Positions 18,225-28,577 of a DNA stretch of 64,000 nucleotides are shown here, piece after piece. This DNA is from Spirosoma endbachense (GTDB lineage: Bacteria; Bacteroidota; Bacteroidia; Cytophagales; Spirosomataceae). The stretch lies in the NCBI RefSeq assembly GCF_010233585.1, contig NZ_CP045997.1, positions 2,270,692 through 2,334,691 of the forward strand, written 5' to 3'. Positions within the stretch are counted from its first letter, which is position 1; each line of letters begins with the position of its first letter. A program made the position numbers and the translations under genes. Under the pieces are notes generated by a model that did no database searches, had not been told where the DNA came from, and worked only from the letters and a program-made list of their open reading frames with translations.

Positions 18225-20591
18225 CTAGAACTTGAATGTCAGTGAGCCCGACAATTGTTTCAGGGGTTGCGGCAAAGCCCAGTTCGAATAATAGGCTTCA
18301 TTGGTCAGGTTATTGCCTTTGAGCGTAATTCGCCACTTCGGTTGGTCGAAGAATACCGACGCGTTGAGCAGCGTATAGCCAGGAATGGTAATTAGGTTTG
18401 CCGCGTCGAAATAGCAGTAGGACACGTGATTGCCGCCGATTCCCAAGCCGAGGTTACGCAGTGCTTTGCCGGAGAACTTATACGTCACCCAGAGATTACC
18501 GAAATTTGTGGGTGACTGCGCCACAAAATTGCCTACGAAATCGGCTGCTTTAACGACCTTATTTTCATTCTTAGAATAGCCAGCTATGATATTGAGGCCC
18601 CTTACCGGGTTGGCAATCAATTCGATTTCGTAGCCTTTACTTTTCTGAGAGCCATCCTGGAGGACGAAACTATTTTCGACACGGGTAGCATTGCTAATGG
18701 CAATATCATAATAACTAATGCTTCCGCTCATCTTCCGATTGACGATTTCTGCTTTTACGCCCACCTCCCATTGATTGGCATTGAGTGGTTTGAAAACCGA
18801 CGTAGTGCCATCGGGCTGCACCACAGGCGCTACGTTCTGGAATCCATTCATGTAATTGCCAAAGAAGGACAACTGCTCGGGCACAAGCTGATAGACAAAC
18901 CCAAATTTGGGCGAGAGCGCTGTTTGCTGGTAGTTGTTGGTGCCAGCAACTCCGTTGGTAATGGTCGGATTGTTCACAAAACGGTCAACCCGCAGGCTCA
19001 GCATCACAATCAGATTCTGCGTCAGATTGATCACATCGGATGCATAGGCGCTGTAGGTACTAAGCTTCGTCTCGTTATTCGAATTGGTTTTAGTCGCGAT
19101 TAAGGCGTTTACCTTTTCCAGATTGATGCCGGGAATCGGGCGCTTTGTATTGATGACATCGTAAGTGCCTACGTCCGTGAATCGTAGCTGGCTCGAAAAC
19201 GTGTATAAATCGACGCCTGCCAACAAACGATGCCGGATACTACCCATCTGAAAATTGCCTACAAAGTTTTGCTGCGCATTAATTGATGTAAAAATCCGTG
19301 GTCCATAGTTGGATATATTTCGGTTAAAGGTTGTGTCGCTGGTCCAGTTTGGGTAAATCTGATTGCTGTGTTCAATCCGGTTCGTACCAATGGCTACCGT
19401 GGTTTGCGACGTCCATTGTTTATTAAGGATGTATTTTGCGCCAGCCGAGTAGTTCAATGACGTCAGGTCGGCATCAATATTTTCACCCCCCAACGATGTA
19501 CTGACGCTAATGGGAATATCCTTGAAATTGCGATAGGATGTCCGGTTCAAGGTCTGGTAATACGCCACCGTCGACCGATTCGTCGAATTCAGTTCCGCAT
19601 CGAATAAAAACGATAGCCGATCATCGACTTTATACGACAGGCTGGGCGTAACCGTGAAGCGACGATTATGACCAAAATTCTGGAAAGAGCCTTCTGAATG
19701 TGCAGCGGCATTCACCCGGAATAAAACCGTTTTATCTGTGTTTAACGGCGTGTTTATATCGGCTGTAAATCGGCTCAGTTCGTAGCTTCCTGCTGTATAG
19801 GATACCTCGCCTTTGAAGGTTTCGAACGGTTTTTTAGTGACCTGATTGATCAAGCCCCCAAAACTTATCAAACTGGAACCAAACAACGTACCAGATGGCC
19901 CTTTGATGACCTCAACCCGCTCCAGATTGATAACATCCGACTGGTAAATCTGAACGGCCATCCCATTACGAATGGTTGTGGTTGCCGTAAATCCACGGAT
20001 GGTAGCGCCCGTTCCACCCGCCGGGTTGTTGTTGGGCGCTACGCCGGGAACATTTCGTAACGCATCTTTAAAATCAGTAACTACCTGGTCGCTAATCAGC
20101 TCCTTGTTGACTGCCGTGTAGACCTGCGGATTTTCGAGGTTCCTGATGGGTAGCCTTGCTACGTAATCCGATTCTTTAGCCGCAAATTTATTCTGATTTC
20201 CCCTGACCAATACTTCCTCTAACACTTTCGAATCTTCATTCAGGTTAATCGTAGGCGCAATGGTCGTTTTATTAGCGACCACATCCACAGTCAGTTCCAC
20301 CGGTGAATAGCCAACAAACTGAACCACCACCGTTTGTGCGCCTTCTGGTACGTTTTTTATCAGATATTCACCGTTTTCATTCGTTACCGAGCCTTTATTT
20401 AGCCCTTTGATGGTAACGTTTACGAATCCCGCAGGCTTGTCGTCTGCGGTTTGAACAGTTCCTCTAATGGCCCCCCTGCCTGCTTCTGAAGCGTGCGTTT
20501 CAGCGTAAGCGCTGTGAAGCGACAGAAGAAACGGTAGGAGTAGAAAAACACAAATGGGTAACCTACTGATTAGGTACTTAAACTGTTTCAT
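18225..20591 (-). CDS. TonB-dependent siderophore receptor
   Basis: The protein has 788 residues from the ATG at 20589-20591 (MKQFKYLISRLP); the frame is open further upstream but this start gives a proper signal peptide ending SAYA. A CarboxypepD_reg-like domain (IRGTVQTADDKPAGFVNVTI) is followed by a plug (FKDALRNVPGVAPNN, VEVIKGPSGTLFG) and a full barrel ending in F-K-F. The plug and barrel closely resemble the broken receptor at 12865, so it may be the surviving functional copy. It transports ferric siderophores across the outer membrane with TonB energy. Confidence 0.92.
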   Translation of the reverse strand: MKQFKYLISRLPICVFLLLPFLLSLHSAYAETHASEAGRGAIRGTVQTADDKPAGFVNVTIKGLNKGSVTNENGEYLIKNVPEGAQTVVVQFVGYSPVELTVDVVANKTTIAPTINLNEDSKVLEEVLVRGNQNKFAAKESDYVARLPIRNLENPQVYTAVNKELISDQVVTDFKDALRNVPGVAPNNNPAGGTGATIRGFTATTTIRNGMAVQIYQSDVINLERVEVIKGPSGTLFGSSLISFGGLINQVTKKPFETFKGEVSYTAGSYELSRFTADINTPLNTDKTVLFRVNAAAHSEGSFQNFGHNRRFTVTPSLSYKVDDRLSFLFDAELNSTNRSTVAYYQTLNRTSYRNFKDIPISVSTSLGGENIDADLTSLNYSAGAKYILNKQWTSQTTVAIGTNRIEHSNQIYPNWTSDTTFNRNISNYGPRIFTSINAQQNFVGNFQMGSIRHRLLAGVDLYTFSSQLRFTDVGTYDVINTKRPIPGINLEKVNALIATKTNSNNETKLSTYSAYASDVINLTQNLIVMLSLRVDRFVNNPTITNGVAGTNNYQQTALSPKFGFVYQLVPEQLSFFGNYMNGFQNVAPVVQPDGTTSVFKPLNANQWEVGVKAEIVNRKMSGSISYYDIAISNATRVENSFVLQDGSQKSKGYEIELIANPVRGLNIIAGYSKNENKVVKAADFVGNFVAQSPTNFGNLWVTYKFSGKALRNLGLGIGGNHVSYCYFDAANLITIPGYTLLNASVFFDQPKWRITLKGNNLTNEAYYSNWALPQPLKQLSGSLTFKF

Positions 20592-20820
20592 ACTTTTGTT
20601 TACTCTGTTAATCGTTTTGGAGAATGAATTGACGGATATCCGGTGTAAGGTTTGGCGACAGTGCACCGGATTTTTATTGACTGAACTGGGTAATGAAAAC
20701 ACAAGAATCAGTAAATCACTCACTGGAAATTCAGTGAGTCGTTAACCACTTTAAGTGCGCATCAGGATGCTTATTGTTCGTTACTTGACTTGATTCAAAA
20801 GATACTTTTAATCGTTATAT

Positions 20821-20843
20821 TTATTTAGACCAATTATAAATAA
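20821..20843 (-). promoter_or_regulatory. Candidate Fur-type operator (site 2)
   Basis: The 23-bp site has perfect TTATTTA...TAAATAA arms. It is 19/23 identical to sites 1 and 3 and lies 230 nt upstream of the receptor start at 20591. The distance implies either a long 5' leader or a promoter set well upstream. Confidence 0.5.
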
Positions 20844-20856
20844 CATCACAAACTTA

Positions 20857-20903
20857 AGGTAGAATAATAACCCGTGCAAACGACTGGTGTTATTATTCTA
20901 CCT
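20857..20903 (-). terminator. 15-bp hairpin after the 21081 receptor pseudogene
   Basis: AGGTAGAATAATAAC (20857-20871) and its exact complement (20889-20903) enclose 17 nt. The hairpin lies 178 nt beyond the stop of the minus-strand gene at 21081 and 14 nt before site 2. It probably separates the two minus-strand transcripts. There is no pronounced T-run. A smaller hairpin occurs at 20718-20739. No gene is seen in 20592-21080. Confidence 0.45.
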
Positions 20904-21080
20904 CTTGTCACCTGATTAGTGATCAGGGCGTTATAAAATGCAGTAGAGAAGTTGCTGAGAAATTTCCCGAATCCGCAAAGCTTTCAGGAAATTGGTTGAT
21001 GTCGGCGATAGCCAACCATGTTTGTAAATTTGGTTCTTAGATAATTGGCTCATACCTCACCAATAGTCATCAACCTTAAT

Positions 21081-23522
21081 TCAGCCACCACGCTTTGTGT
21101 TCTTCTGGTCGTCGTTATTGATTTTCCGGCTATTATCTGCTTTGAATAGGGTGCCGAACTCCCAGTTCAGCGAAAGACGGACTGTGCGCATCAGATACCG
21201 GTTTTGAATGGTGGTTTCGAAATCGGTGCCTCGTGTGAGTCCCGTCTGACTAATGTAGCCGCCAAAGGGACTGACAGAGGTAAGTGTAACGGTCAGTTTT
21301 CGCGCAGGAAATTCTTTTTTGGCCGAAAAGCTATAGTAAAACCAGGAGCCTTCGTAACCCTGCAAGGTCACACTTCGGGCATCGTAGTCGCTGTAGGCTT
21401 GTAGGCTAAACTGGTTTGGAAATTTCCAGCTACTGTTTACATTGATACCCCAGGCCATACCACTGTTGCTGATCGCCACTGCTCCGCTCTGGAAACGGGC
21501 ATGCCGCAGGTTGGCATTGCTGTTGATTTTCCAGTTAGGCAGTACGTTGAATGAGGTGGATAGATTAAGGCCGAATTGCCGGTTCGACGCCAGATTCTGT
21601 TTGGTGGTGGTTGCAATTCCTGCTGCGTCAATTCGAATAATGCTTTCGATGGAATTGCTGGTTTCCCGTCCAAATAGCGATGCATTGAGAAAGAAATCGG
21701 AGTCGGTTTGGAGTGCATACGTGAATTCTAGCTGGTTTACTCCTTCGGGACGAAGCGCCGGGTTACCCATTTCGATATTCTTGGGGTCTTGTGAGTTCTG
21801 GTTAGGATTTAAATCCCAGATGGAAGGTCGCGAAATGCGTTTGGTGTAGCTCAGCGTCAGATTGTTGTTGGCGTTCAGCTTTTTAAACAGGGTTGCGCTC
21901 GGAACAAAATTCCAGAACTCATTGCGAAAGGTAATGCTCTGATTCTGTTGTCGGCCTTTCAGAAACGTACCTTCCAGGCGGGCTCCGGCGTGTAGTGCCC
22001 AGCCATTTTGCCATTTTAACTTAACCTGACTATACCCCGCCAATACGTTTTGAGAATACGTAAACAGGTCGCTACGTGACGCTACTGGCACCAGTTGGCT
22101 GGGATTTTCAATCTGGCTGGCCCATAGCTGATACGTACTGCGATTGTCGCGGAGAATTAATTTGGCTCCACTTTCCCAGGCATGTTGACTACGCTTCGCA
22201 AAAGGTCGAACATAGTCGGTCTGTAATGTCCATTCCTGATTGTTGGTATGGTTGTCGTTCACTTCACGGTAGAGAAGTTGCTGATCGACATCCGTTTGCC
22301 GGGCATCATAGTAATAATCATCTACAGAATTAGTATGCTGCGCCATGATGTAAAGCTCCTCACCCGGTTTTCTGAATTTGTGCGTGAAGCCCAGGTTTAG
22401 GTCGATTCCCCGGTTAGGCGATTTGGTCGTAACGTTCTGGCGAAAGTCTTCCAGCAACGTACCATTCGCTGCAAAGCGACGATTGTGCTGATCGCTGTTG
22501 TTTGGCCAGTTGCCCAGCCATCCATTCACAGAAAAGTGAAACACATTCGTAGAGTCGGGGGTAAACTCAATTTGCAGATCACCCGAGCCGTGTGGCTTGG
22601 TATTATCCCGGGTAACGTCCTGTTGAATCCGGCCCGTTGGGGTTCCGTTTTCGAACGTCAATCGGTTCAGATTAACTTCTTCCCTGTTCCGAAACTGGTG
22701 GATATGCAGGTAGGAGCTGACGTTCCATTTATCGCGGCTGACCGAAATACGCGGATTGATGGCCTGTTCCAGATTCCCCGCTACCACTTCTACCGTACCA
22801 CTCATCTGTTGCTGTCCTTTTTTGGTGATGATGTTAATTACCCCGGCGGCTCCTTCGGCATCATACTTAGCCGATGGGCTGGTAATTACCTCGATGGCTT
22901 TGATCGAATTGGCGGGCATCATGTTCAGTGCATCGGCTGCGCTACGTGCCATTTGCCCCGAATATTTCCCATTGATGAGAATGCGTAGATTCCGGTTGCC
23001 GCGCATCGTTACGTTACCAGCCGCATCGACATTCAGAATGGGCGCTTTGCGGAGTACATCAGCGGCCGTTCCACCCTGATTGCTAATGTCCTTTTCGGCA
23101 TTGTAGATCAGCATACCCGGCTGCTGTTCGACCAGCTGGCGCGTACCCGTTACGGTGACGGCCGTTAGTTGTTTGATCTCTGCCTTGAGGTAAATGGTAT
23201 TGAGATCAACGATGGATAATGCCTGAGAAACCGAAAAGGGAATGATTTTAGGCGCATATCCGACAAATGACAGATTCAGAAAATAAGAACCCTCGGTTAT
23301 ATCGGCGGACTTGAAAACGCCATTTTCGTCGGAATACGTTAACGCTATGACTTTTTTCTACGCATCCTGAATGCCGATGGTGGCAAATTCGATTGGTTTT
23401 TGGGTCAGGGAATCGGCAATGATGCCTTTGATAAGGTAAGGTGATGTCTTTTGGGCGTTAGCAGGTGTTGAGTGGGTGAAGCAAAAGAAGAGAATGGAAG
23501 ACAGGAGAAAGTTATACTTCAT
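21081..23522 (-). pseudogene. Outer-membrane beta-barrel receptor (CarboxypepD plus OMP_b-brl_3 type) with one in-frame stop
   Basis: The ATG at 23520-23522 (MKYNFLLSSILFF) starts a signal peptide and a CarboxypepD_reg-like domain (IKGIIADSLTQKPIEFATIG). TAG at 23358-23360 then stops it after I-Q-D-A. The same frame continues without further breaks (K-K-V-I-A-L-T-Y-S-D-E-N-G-V-F) through a plug (VLRKAPILNVDAAGN) and a barrel to the stop at 21081. One substitution therefore separates it from a full protein of about 813 residues. The start overlaps the PepSY gene by 11 nt, so it is the last gene of the xus-like operon. An internal start near the ATG of MLIYNAEKD (23114) could make a barrel without a signal peptide, which would not be exported. 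Confidence 0.8.
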
Positions 23523-24675
23523 AACGAATTGAACGATTACGGGAAGCCGGTCTGGGCTTTTTTCGCTGCCCGAGTCCACGGTTGCCGAATCCACGGCGGC
23601 CCCACCAGACGTAAAAGCCGGTGATGGGTAAACTGGCGCAAATCAGGCTGGCAATGAAATAGATAATCTTGGTCGGCATGTCGCCAATGGCCCCTACATG
23701 CAGGGCATAGTTGGTCCGACGGAGCCAGTCGGCAAAGTTCAGTTGGTCGATCTGAAGGGCCGTAGAAGGTAATTCCCTGAGTGTGTATTGATCGAGGTAA
23801 ATATCGCGCCAGGAGCCTTTGTCCATGTCCGTGCAAACGTAAATGGCTTCGGCGGGGCTGTCTGGAATCGAAACAATGATGGCATCTTTGTTATAAACGC
23901 CCAGTTCTTCGAGGCCATTTTTAAACGCTAAATCCACGTTTTTCAGGCCGTTTTTCAGGGCAACCTGCGTTGTATCGGATACGCCCCGTTGGTAAGGAGC
24001 CGGAGCGCCACCACCCGATGCGAGCCAGTAGACACCCTGGTTGACCCAGGGAAAGCCCATGATAAGGCCGGTGAGGGTAAGAACCAGCGCAATAATCAGC
24101 GAGTAAAAGCCCAGCACATTATGCAGGTCATAATTAAGTCGCTTGAATCGGGCCTTCCATTTGATGGAAAAGCTCTTTTCCCGGTTGCTTTTGTTCCATT
24201 TTTTGGGCCACCACAAAATCAGCCCGGTAATCAGTAATACGAAAAAAATCAGCGTCGCCCAGGATACGATCTGATGGCCAACCTTCCCTTCAACCCAAAG
24301 CCCGGTATGCCCTTCCAGAATGAAATGGAAGAAATCTTCATGATCGACGATGCCCGTAATTGCAGCCGTGTAGGGGTTGACAAAGATCAGTGAATCGGAA
24401 TCCAGTGTAACTTTAGCCGTCCGCCCATGCCCCTGGTACCAGATACTTGACATCGTTTTATCGGGGAAAGCGGTTTTCATTTTCTGCTGAATCGCCGACG
24501 GAGGCAGGTAGACGGCTTCGGCAGGCCGTTTCGCGTTTTGCCAGGGCTGGGTCAGTGGCTTAAGCTCCTGCTCGAAGACCAGAATACAGCCCGTGATCGA
24601 TACAATGAAAACAACGATGCCCGATGCCAGGCCAAGCCATAAGTGCAGCCAGGCATTGATTTTTTTCAGGATCAT
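23512..24675 (-). CDS. PepSY inner-membrane protein, XusC-like
   Basis: The protein has 387 residues. It begins M-I-L-K-K-I-N-A-W-L-H-L-W-L-G and has four membrane helices (SGIVVFIVSITGCILVF, VSWATLIFFVLLITGLILWW and others). The C-terminal tail is Arg/Gly-rich. In Bacteroides the order TBDR, DUF4374 lipoprotein, PepSY protein is XusA-XusB-XusC, used for uptake of foreign siderophores. The same order is seen here (28365, 25939, 24675), so this is the XusC position. Its 3' end overlaps the next receptor gene by 11 nt. Confidence 0.85.
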   Translation of the reverse strand: MILKKINAWLHLWLGLASGIVVFIVSITGCILVFEQELKPLTQPWQNAKRPAEAVYLPPSAIQQKMKTAFPDKTMSSIWYQGHGRTAKVTLDSDSLIFVNPYTAAITGIVDHEDFFHFILEGHTGLWVEGKVGHQIVSWATLIFFVLLITGLILWWPKKWNKSNREKSFSIKWKARFKRLNYDLHNVLGFYSLIIALVLTLTGLIMGFPWVNQGVYWLASGGGAPAPYQRGVSDTTQVALKNGLKNVDLAFKNGLEELGVYNKDAIIVSIPDSPAEAIYVCTDMDKGSWRDIYLDQYTLRELPSTALQIDQLNFADWLRRTNYALHVGAIGDMPTKIIYFIASLICASLPITGFYVWWGRRGFGNRGLGQRKKPRPASRNRSIRYEV

Positions 24676-24721
24676 GATAGCAAGGTTAAGTCGCCCGCTA
24701 CGTAGCGGGCGACCAGAACAA

Positions 24722-25939
24722 TTATTTCGTTTTTTCGAGACGAAGAATGTAGTTGATACCCCCCACGAACTCAGCGCCCTGGGTCAGCTTGTCGGCAGTT
24801 GGGTCGTATTCCCAGATGTAGTCTTTATCGGCCGCGTTGACGGCGATGTACGCTTTGCCATTTTCTACAACTACGGCCTGTACCATTCGTTCGCCTTTAT
24901 CGACAGGTAGAGCCAGTGTTTTAACAAAGGCACCGGTTTTAACATCGATCACCGAGAAGGAATGATCGGCATCAATCGACTCACCAGCTACACGTGTGCG
25001 AACAATGGCTTTGCCGTTGCCGACATACCACATGGCTGCGCCCATACCTTTGTTAACTTTAGACGAAAAATCGAAGTAGTACGACTGATCCAGCGTCGTG
25101 CTGCCACTCTTGATCCGGTAAACGGCTGAAGGTGATTTGTAATCGTAGTTATAAACCGGGTCGGTCATGAAGTAAATATCCCCGCCCTCATCCTGGAAAG
25201 AAGCGGGCGCATAGACGGTTGGCCCGCCGGGATTGGTCGAGCGTATATCCGAGATAGTACTTTCTACGGCCATTGTCGATGCATTAATGACCGCTACACT
25301 CAACTGCTGATAGACTGGCATAATTGGGTATGTCGAAAAATCGGATGACGCAAAGCTGTATCCCAGAAACAACTTACCGGCACGATATTCAGCAAAGCCC
25401 ATCGAATACGTATCGAAGCCCGTCGGAAATGCCTTTAAATCGAGCTTGCCCGTCGTAACGGTCATGTCGGCGACTTTAATGACCGCGTAACGGCCTTCAT
25501 TTTTACCCGCGTTTTCGCCCGTACCGAAAATGACCAGTGTTTGATCATCGACCCAGGCGTAGGAACTCCAGTTGAGGTACGTAAAGGGTACTTCTTTATC
25601 GACCACTACAGCACCATTGGCAACATGATACTTACCCAACCGGCCACTGCCAAAATTGGCATGGTAATAAAATCCATTTTTCTGGATGATGTCCTGCGCG
25701 TACACCTTACCGGTCATTTCAGCGCCGTTGCCTTGTAGGCTGATCGTACCAGAGGTCAGCGACGGAATATCGGCGATGTAATAGGCAATATTTGGCCAGG
25801 AGCCCACCGCCAGTACGGCAGAATAGGTGCCCGCTTCCTGCGGTGCTGGTGTATCATTGCTACTGCTACAGCCATTCAGGAGGAATGCGAGCAGGGCGAT
25901 CAGAATTGTTTGGACAGGGAAATTGAGAAATCGGTTCAT
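24722..25939 (-). CDS. DUF4374 surface lipoprotein, XusB-like
   Basis: The protein has 405 residues. The N-terminal lipoprotein signal carries the lipobox L-N-G-C (Cys about residue 24) followed by S-S-S-N-D. The rest is a repetitive beta structure likely to form a propeller (YSAVLAVGSWPNIAYYIAD, GRYAVIKVADMTVTTGKL, YIWEYDPTADKLTQG). DUF4374 members such as Bacteroides XusB bind ferric enterobactin at the cell surface and hand it to the XusA receptor. It is 30 nt from the receptor gene upstream and 46 nt from the PepSY gene downstream. Confidence 0.85.
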   Translation of the reverse strand: MNRFLNFPVQTILIALLAFLLNGCSSSNDTPAPQEAGTYSAVLAVGSWPNIAYYIADIPSLTSGTISLQGNGAEMTGKVYAQDIIQKNGFYYHANFGSGRLGKYHVANGAVVVDKEVPFTYLNWSSYAWVDDQTLVIFGTGENAGKNEGRYAVIKVADMTVTTGKLDLKAFPTGFDTYSMGFAEYRAGKLFLGYSFASSDFSTYPIMPVYQQLSVAVINASTMAVESTISDIRSTNPGGPTVYAPASFQDEGGDIYFMTDPVYNYDYKSPSAVYRIKSGSTTLDQSYYFDFSSKVNKGMGAAMWYVGNGKAIVRTRVAGESIDADHSFSVIDVKTGAFVKTLALPVDKGERMVQAVVVENGKAYIAVNAADKDYIWEYDPTADKLTQGAEFVGGINYILRLEKTK

Positions 25940-25968
25940 TGCATTGATTAGTATAAAACGAGAGGTTG

Positions 25969-28365
25969 TTATTTAAGAAAATAGCGGAGTTTCACCGAGA
26001 AAGCTCGTCCGGGTTTCTGCAGTCGGAAATTGTCGAAAGCCAGTGCATCGGTCAGGTTGCGGCACTCACCCGAAATGTTGTAGCGACCGTTAAGAAAGGA
26101 GTAGCTCAACGTAGCGTTGTGGATCAATTGATTGGGAATGCTCGATTTGCCGTTTACATTGCCAAAGGCCGCCCAGGTCAGATAGAACCAGTGTACATAC
26201 TGGGTGTACCAGTTAAATTGCAGCCGAGTGCCGTTGCCGAAAACGTTATTCTTGCCAAGGCTCAGATTGGCATTGCCGAAAAACCAGGGTTGGTTCGGAA
26301 TCTTGTTCTTGTAGGTTGCCTCGTAGACCGTGGAACTGGTGCTACCAAACTTGGTCATATTGACCGCACTTTGATACGTAGCATTGATGTTGAATGAAAG
26401 CAGATCGGCGTAGTCGTAGCGTAACTCGGCTTCAAAACCCGTAACCTGCACACTCGATTTATTCTCATTTTTTAGCGCCTTCGACCGTTGGTCGGGAACG
26501 GGATAGATGAAATCCTGCGCATCGCGGTAAAAGCCCGAAGCTTCGGCAAAAAAGCGGTGTTTGTTAAATCGTAAACCGTAATAACCACCCAGGTTGGCGT
26601 TGTAGCTGCTTTCAGGTTTGAGGTCAGGATTAGGCTGAACGTTCAGGCCATCGCCAAATACTTCTTCCACTTCCTGTAAGCGGTAAGCCCGTTCGAGCGA
26701 TAGTTTGATACCCAGATCAGGCAGAATTTTAAAGCGCGATGCCAGGCCATAGCCGTATTTGTCGAAATGGGTATTCAGGGTTTGATAGGCCAGGTCAACG
26801 TATTTTTTTCGCTCCAGCCCCAGACCGTAGTATTTGGCAAAAAAAGTGTTAGTCAGCCGTTTGTCCAGAAATTCCTGCTGATAGGCGAAACCAATGATCT
26901 GCTTGCTCATCAGGCCCGGCATATCGTCGCCCGAAACCAATAGCGAATTGTAGCTTTCGTTTTTGAGATGGTCGAGGGTATAGTTGAGGTTGAAGGAATG
27001 CTGCTCGTTCAGCACATAGCTCAGATTGGCCCGCATGAATGTTCGGGGGCGAATAATGTAGGAAAGCGACTTGATGCCACCCATTTCGCTGGCGGCTTTG
27101 GCCGTCCAGAAACCATCCCAGTAATATTGCCGGAAAAGTGTATCGGCGGTGATGTAGGTGTCTTTTGACCGCGATGCGAACAGATTCAGATCGAGTCCTT
27201 TCACCAGCAAATCATTCTTTTTGTAGCGTAGCGTAGCCGTTGAGGCTTTGCTTTTTCGGGTCACGTTGCCATATACAATGGTCTGCTCGAAACCAGTTTG
27301 TAAATCCTGCTGCCCTTCCGAATAGCCAAATCCTGCGTAGAAAACATCAGCCCAGCGTTTGTTGGAAATACCCACTTCCACCTGCCCCATGGCCGATTGG
27401 TAGTGATCGTGAAACCGAGGCACATCGGCCACCACAAAAGAAGCCCCTGTCAGATCGGTGATCTCGTTTCCGACTCGTTTGCCACCTTCCAGGATTTCCA
27501 CTCCTTTCATTTTGTAGGTATTGTCGGAGTAATTGTAGAAGCCGCTGGCTTTGAGGGTGATGCCCGTTGGTTTATGAACGTACTGCCCCGTCAGCGCCGA
27601 CCGATGCGTATTGAACGAACCGTAGCTATGGCTGACGTCCAGATAATTTTGCTGACGCTGGTTCGTGATTACGTTCACAGCTCCGCCCATCGCATCGGAA
27701 CCCAGTTGTACAGGCACGACGCCTTTGTAGACTTCAATCCGTTCGGCCAGATTAACAGGAATGCTATTGAGCGATACCGCACTACCCAGAATTTCCAGTG
27801 GCACACCGTCGATGAAATATTTGACCGCCTTGCCCGAAAGCCCATTGATTGAAAAATTGAAATTGGACCCCAGGCCGCCCTGCTCCCGAATACGTACGCC
27901 CGCGCTACGATTCAGAATCTGATTCAGATCGGCCGTCGTATTGGCAAATTGCTTAGTCTCGATGGCATTGACCGTAAAGGCCTGTTCTTTTACCTGCTGG
28001 ACCTCGGTCTTGCCAAAAACACTAACCTCATTCAGGTTTTGCTGATTCTCCTTTAAGCTGAAATTTGCCGTTTGGGACTGGCGGGACTTAATCGTAATTT
28101 CCTTGAAAACAGGCAGGTAACCAATGGCCGAACTACCAATGGTATAGTTGCCCGGCTTGATCGATACGAATGAATAGAAGCCGTTCGCATCGCAGGTGGT
28201 GCCGTAAGCTGTATTTTTAAGGGCGACGGTAGCGCCAGGAATGACTACACCCGATTCGGATTTGACATAACCCGAAAGCACCGCGACGCTTTGCCCGGAA
28301 GCCGCAAACGACAGTAGCCAGAGAGGAATTAGTAACTGAAAAAGTACAGATTTGACAGGTTGCAT
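25969..28365 (-). CDS. TonB-dependent receptor, XusA-like
   Basis: The protein has 798 residues from the ATG at 28363-28365 (MQPVKSVLFQLLIPLWLL, signal peptide to ASG). A CarboxypepD_reg-like domain (LSGYVKSESGVVIPGATVAL) is followed by a plug (LNQILNRSAGVRIREQGG, ERIEVYKGVVPVQLGSDAMG) and a barrel ending F-L-K. The preceding TTG (28395) in frame would add ten residues and spoil the signal peptide. It is the XusA position in the TBDR-DUF4374-PepSY order. No internal stops were seen. Confidence 0.9.
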   Translation of the reverse strand: MQPVKSVLFQLLIPLWLLSFAASGQSVAVLSGYVKSESGVVIPGATVALKNTAYGTTCDANGFYSFVSIKPGNYTIGSSAIGYLPVFKEITIKSRQSQTANFSLKENQQNLNEVSVFGKTEVQQVKEQAFTVNAIETKQFANTTADLNQILNRSAGVRIREQGGLGSNFNFSINGLSGKAVKYFIDGVPLEILGSAVSLNSIPVNLAERIEVYKGVVPVQLGSDAMGGAVNVITNQRQQNYLDVSHSYGSFNTHRSALTGQYVHKPTGITLKASGFYNYSDNTYKMKGVEILEGGKRVGNEITDLTGASFVVADVPRFHDHYQSAMGQVEVGISNKRWADVFYAGFGYSEGQQDLQTGFEQTIVYGNVTRKSKASTATLRYKKNDLLVKGLDLNLFASRSKDTYITADTLFRQYYWDGFWTAKAASEMGGIKSLSYIIRPRTFMRANLSYVLNEQHSFNLNYTLDHLKNESYNSLLVSGDDMPGLMSKQIIGFAYQQEFLDKRLTNTFFAKYYGLGLERKKYVDLAYQTLNTHFDKYGYGLASRFKILPDLGIKLSLERAYRLQEVEEVFGDGLNVQPNPDLKPESSYNANLGGYYGLRFNKHRFFAEASGFYRDAQDFIYPVPDQRSKALKNENKSSVQVTGFEAELRYDYADLLSFNINATYQSAVNMTKFGSTSSTVYEATYKNKIPNQPWFFGNANLSLGKNNVFGNGTRLQFNWYTQYVHWFYLTWAAFGNVNGKSSIPNQLIHNATLSYSFLNGRYNISGECRNLTDALAFDNFRLQKPGRAFSVKLRYFLK

Positions 28366-28397
28366 TGGTTGATATAAAAAGTAGCTATCAACCAATG
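28363..28397 (-). promoter_or_regulatory. Perfect 12-bp hairpin covering the XusA-like start codon
   Basis: CATTGGTTGATA (28363-28374) is exactly complementary to 28386-28397, with an 11-nt loop. On the transcript the ATG start codon forms the end of the 3' arm, so folding would hide it. Translational control is an inference. Confidence 0.5.
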
Positions 28398-28456
28398 AGT
28401 AGCGTCACCGCCAACTTCCCGAAGGTCAGGGAGAGAAAAAAGTTGAATTTTTTTTA

Positions 28457-28576
28457 GTCAAGGGTTCAGCCGGTCTAGCCGCAGGATGTAATCAACCTGG
28501 TCGTCGAAGTGGCGACCCTTACGTAGCGAACCGGCTTTAGGATCGTAAATCCAGATGTAGTTGCCACCTGAGTTGG
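28457..28576. repeat. 120-bp direct repeat, copy A (displaced 3' end of the DUF4374 gene)
   Basis: The sequence is identical base for base to 29718-29837. It encodes the last 39 residues and stop of the DUF4374 protein at 29719 but has no gene upstream of it. It begins right after an AT-rich stretch that looks like the original downstream flank (a run of T at 28448-28455), and ends next to the stop codon of the nuclease gene. Confidence 0.9.
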
Positions 28577-28577
28577 A

